From: Oscillospiraceae bacterium | GTDB taxonomy: Bacteria > Bacillota > Clostridia > Oscillospirales > Ruminococcaceae | Assembly (NCBI GenBank): GCA_017544185.1 | Contig: JAFYEQ010000227.1 | Span: 1-6,253, forward strand | Length of the DNA: 6,253 bases | Direction: 5' to 3' | Translations under genes and position numbers: made by a program | In this document: positions 4,925-6,253 of the stretch, piece by piece | Position numbering within the stretch: position 1 is the first letter of the stretch | How the letters are laid out: each line of letters starts with the position of its first letter | Notes under the pieces: model-generated | The model's database searches: none | What the model was told of the DNA's origin: nothing | The model's input: the letters and a program-made list of their open reading frames with translations, nothing else

Positions 4925-6253
4925 ATGGACACAAAGAAAAGACCACTGAAGAAGCTCTTGCGACGGATAAAAGAGCTCATATACAAGCTATGCGGCAGAG
5001 CCAGATGGCTGCTGCTGATAGCGACTATACTGCTCGCAGCGATATTCGTGTGCGATGGCAATTTCAGCATATCCGCCCGTCTGAACGGACCCACGGATGA
5101 TCTGGCTCAATCCCTTACGGAGACGCCGCTCACTGCCGTGGAGGACTTCTCTGTCAACAGCCGCGGCACCGCAATAGTATCATGCGATATCGGTCTCAAC
5201 GGCCTCGCGGCGCGTTTCTCGATCGACACATCGGAGCAGTATCTTGCTGTATCCAACGTGCTCTCGGCGGATATAGTGAAGGACGACTTCTTCGTGCCTC
5301 ACAATTTTGCCCTCACCGACACCGATGAGCTCTACGCAGTGCGGAAATACTACGAGGATCAACTCAGCAGCAGGATCATAGCCAAAGAGACCGTTCTATG
5401 CATATCCCCCGATCACAGGCACTTCAAGGAAGTATGCGATATAGTCTACGGCGATAAGGACGGGCTCAGGACGTCCAAGCTCAGCAGGCTACATTATCAT
5501 GACGGTAAGGTGACCTTCGCGGTCATCGACAGGGACAAGGTCACCCTCTGGTCGATAGATGCCGATACCTGCACCGTGGACAGGAGCAGAGAGTATCCCA
5601 CCGATGAGGACGGCACATATACCGCAGACGTGATACCCATCGACGGCGCCTTCCTGTTCGTCAGGAGCGACGGCAATGTATACCGCACCGTATACGATGA
5701 GCCCATGGGCGAGAGCATATACCGCTTCGAGAGCCGTGACGACGGCATCTTCACGCAGGCGGTGGTCTCTGGCGATGATATCTACGTCTTTGATGAGAAC
5801 TCCCCCGATAGAGTATACCGTCTCGCAGATGGAGCGCTGACAGAGGTGTCGGGCATCACGGACATGATAGGCAGCGAGGACCGCATCATAGATATAGCCT
5901 CCTACCGCTCACCCGACACCGGGAAGGATGTACTGGCGGTATGTCTGTCCGACAGGCTCCTTACCTATCACGACGGCACCGTGACCGACAGGAGCCCCAT
6001 CATTCGTCCCAAACTCAGCTTCTTCCGGCATATAAAGCTGATCGGCAACATTATACTTGACCTGGTGATCATAGGGCTGATCATAAACCTGTTCATCAGA
6101 AAGAAGACCCTGCTGTACAAGCAGATGCTGCTGACCGTACCCGTGTTCACCATAATGGGCATCGTGATAGGTATGAGAGCCTATGATGCCTTCATCGAGC
6201 GGAGCTACCGTCATACGGAGGACGAGCTGGAGATCGTATGTGAGCTGGGCACC
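4925..6253 (+). CDS. Membrane-anchored protein with large beta-propeller-like extracytoplasmic domain, probable sensor, 3'-truncated
   Basis: I do not recognise this protein; 443 codons are visible and the frame stays open to the right edge. A basic N-terminus (KKRPLKKLLRR) precedes a first membrane helix (about 28-43). About 325 residues follow that should lie outside the membrane. The second half of this domain (about 190-360) has repeating short strands with Asp/Gly turns, such as HDGKVTFAVIDRDKVTLWS, DGAFLFVRSDGNVY, DDIYVFDENSPDRVYRL and DVLAVCLSDRLLTYHDG, which suggests beta-propeller blades. Two more helices follow (about 370-391 and 401-417), joined by a short loop with RKK and K, consistent with a cytoplasmic turn. 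The part after 418 should again be outside. This layout suits a sensor whose output domain (kinase, phosphatase, cyclase or other) lies beyond the window. Ile codons favour ATA (about 23 of 42, hand count). The ORF is firm; the role is inferred. Confidence 0.85.
   Translation, partial: MDTKKRPLKKLLRRIKELIYKLCGRARWLLLIATILLAAIFVCDGNFSISARLNGPTDDLAQSLTETPLTAVEDFSVNSRGTAIVSCDIGLNGLAARFSIDTSEQYLAVSNVLSADIVKDDFFVPHNFALTDTDELYAVRKYYEDQLSSRIIAKETVLCISPDHRHFKEVCDIVYGDKDGLRTSKLSRLHYHDGKVTFAVIDRDKVTLWSIDADTCTVDRSREYPTDEDGTYTADVIPIDGAFLFVRSDGNVYRTVYDEPMGESIYRFESRDDGIFTQAVVSGDDIYVFDENSPDRVYRLADGALTEVSGITDMIGSEDRIIDIASYRSPDTGKDVLAVCLSDRLLTYHDGTVTDRSPIIRPKLSFFRHIKLIGNIILDLVIIGLIINLFIRKKTLLYKQMLLTVPVFTIMGIVIGMRAYDAFIERSYRHTEDELEIVCELGT

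Noticed and set aside
4858..5094. 78-codon minus-strand frame in the divergent region
   Set aside because: It overlaps the promoter and start of the plus-strand gene in antisense, with no supporting motif.
4897..5100. 67-codon plus-strand frame starting before the membrane-protein gene
   Set aside because: It is out of frame with the long ORF, has no SD and ends early. The ATG at 4925 has AAAGGA at good spacing and leads into a signal-anchor-like helix.

Overview
The window looks like chromosomal DNA from a Gram-positive anaerobe of the Clostridia, most likely Ruminococcus or a close relative (Oscillospiraceae). The reasons are roughly balanced base composition, heavy ATA and AGG codon use in most genes, strong AGGAGG ribosome-binding sites, a lipoprotein-type sugar-binding protein, and a clostridial-type TldD/TldE pair. 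The genus is inferred from style and gene content; no marker gene is present. I see no mobile element, CRISPR array, rRNA or tRNA.

Layout. Positions 1-738 (minus strand) hold the first 246 codons of a YtfQ/galactofuranose-type ABC sugar-binding lipoprotein that runs off the left edge. Positions 739-1058 are a 320-bp regulatory gap with an extended -10 promoter for that gene, a leader of about 114 nt with possible hairpins and two tiny ORFs, direct and inverted repeats, and a cluster of six GATC sites. Positions 1059-4648 (minus strand) form a likely three-gene operon transcribed leftward. It starts with a TldD-type metallopeptidase subunit (HExxxH present), then its TldE/PmbA-type partner (no HExxxH), then a Gfo/Idh/MocA NAD(P)-dependent oxidoreductase of the dihydrodiol/D-xylose dehydrogenase type. 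Positions 4649-4924 are a divergent promoter region with two back-to-back extended -10 promoters and two short tandem repeats. Positions 4925-6253 (plus strand) hold the first 443 codons of a multi-pass membrane protein with a large, repetitive, beta-propeller-like extracytoplasmic domain. It is probably a sensor, and its output domain lies beyond the right edge.

How the genes may fit together. TldD and TldE are expected to form one peptidase complex that acts on unfolded or modified peptides. The oxidoreductase follows 48 bp after tldE with its own strong ribosome-binding site and no convincing terminator between, so it is probably co-transcribed. It also lies directly upstream of a sugar-uptake gene, and a role in sugar oxidation is plausible but unproven. 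The membrane protein is transcribed divergently from tldD and shares its control region.

No clearly new system is visible. The points most worth a second look are the divergent control region (a 13-bp tandem duplication carrying the tldD -35 element, and a 9-codon ORF ending 4 nt before tldD), the leader of the sugar-binding gene, and the unassigned membrane sensor.
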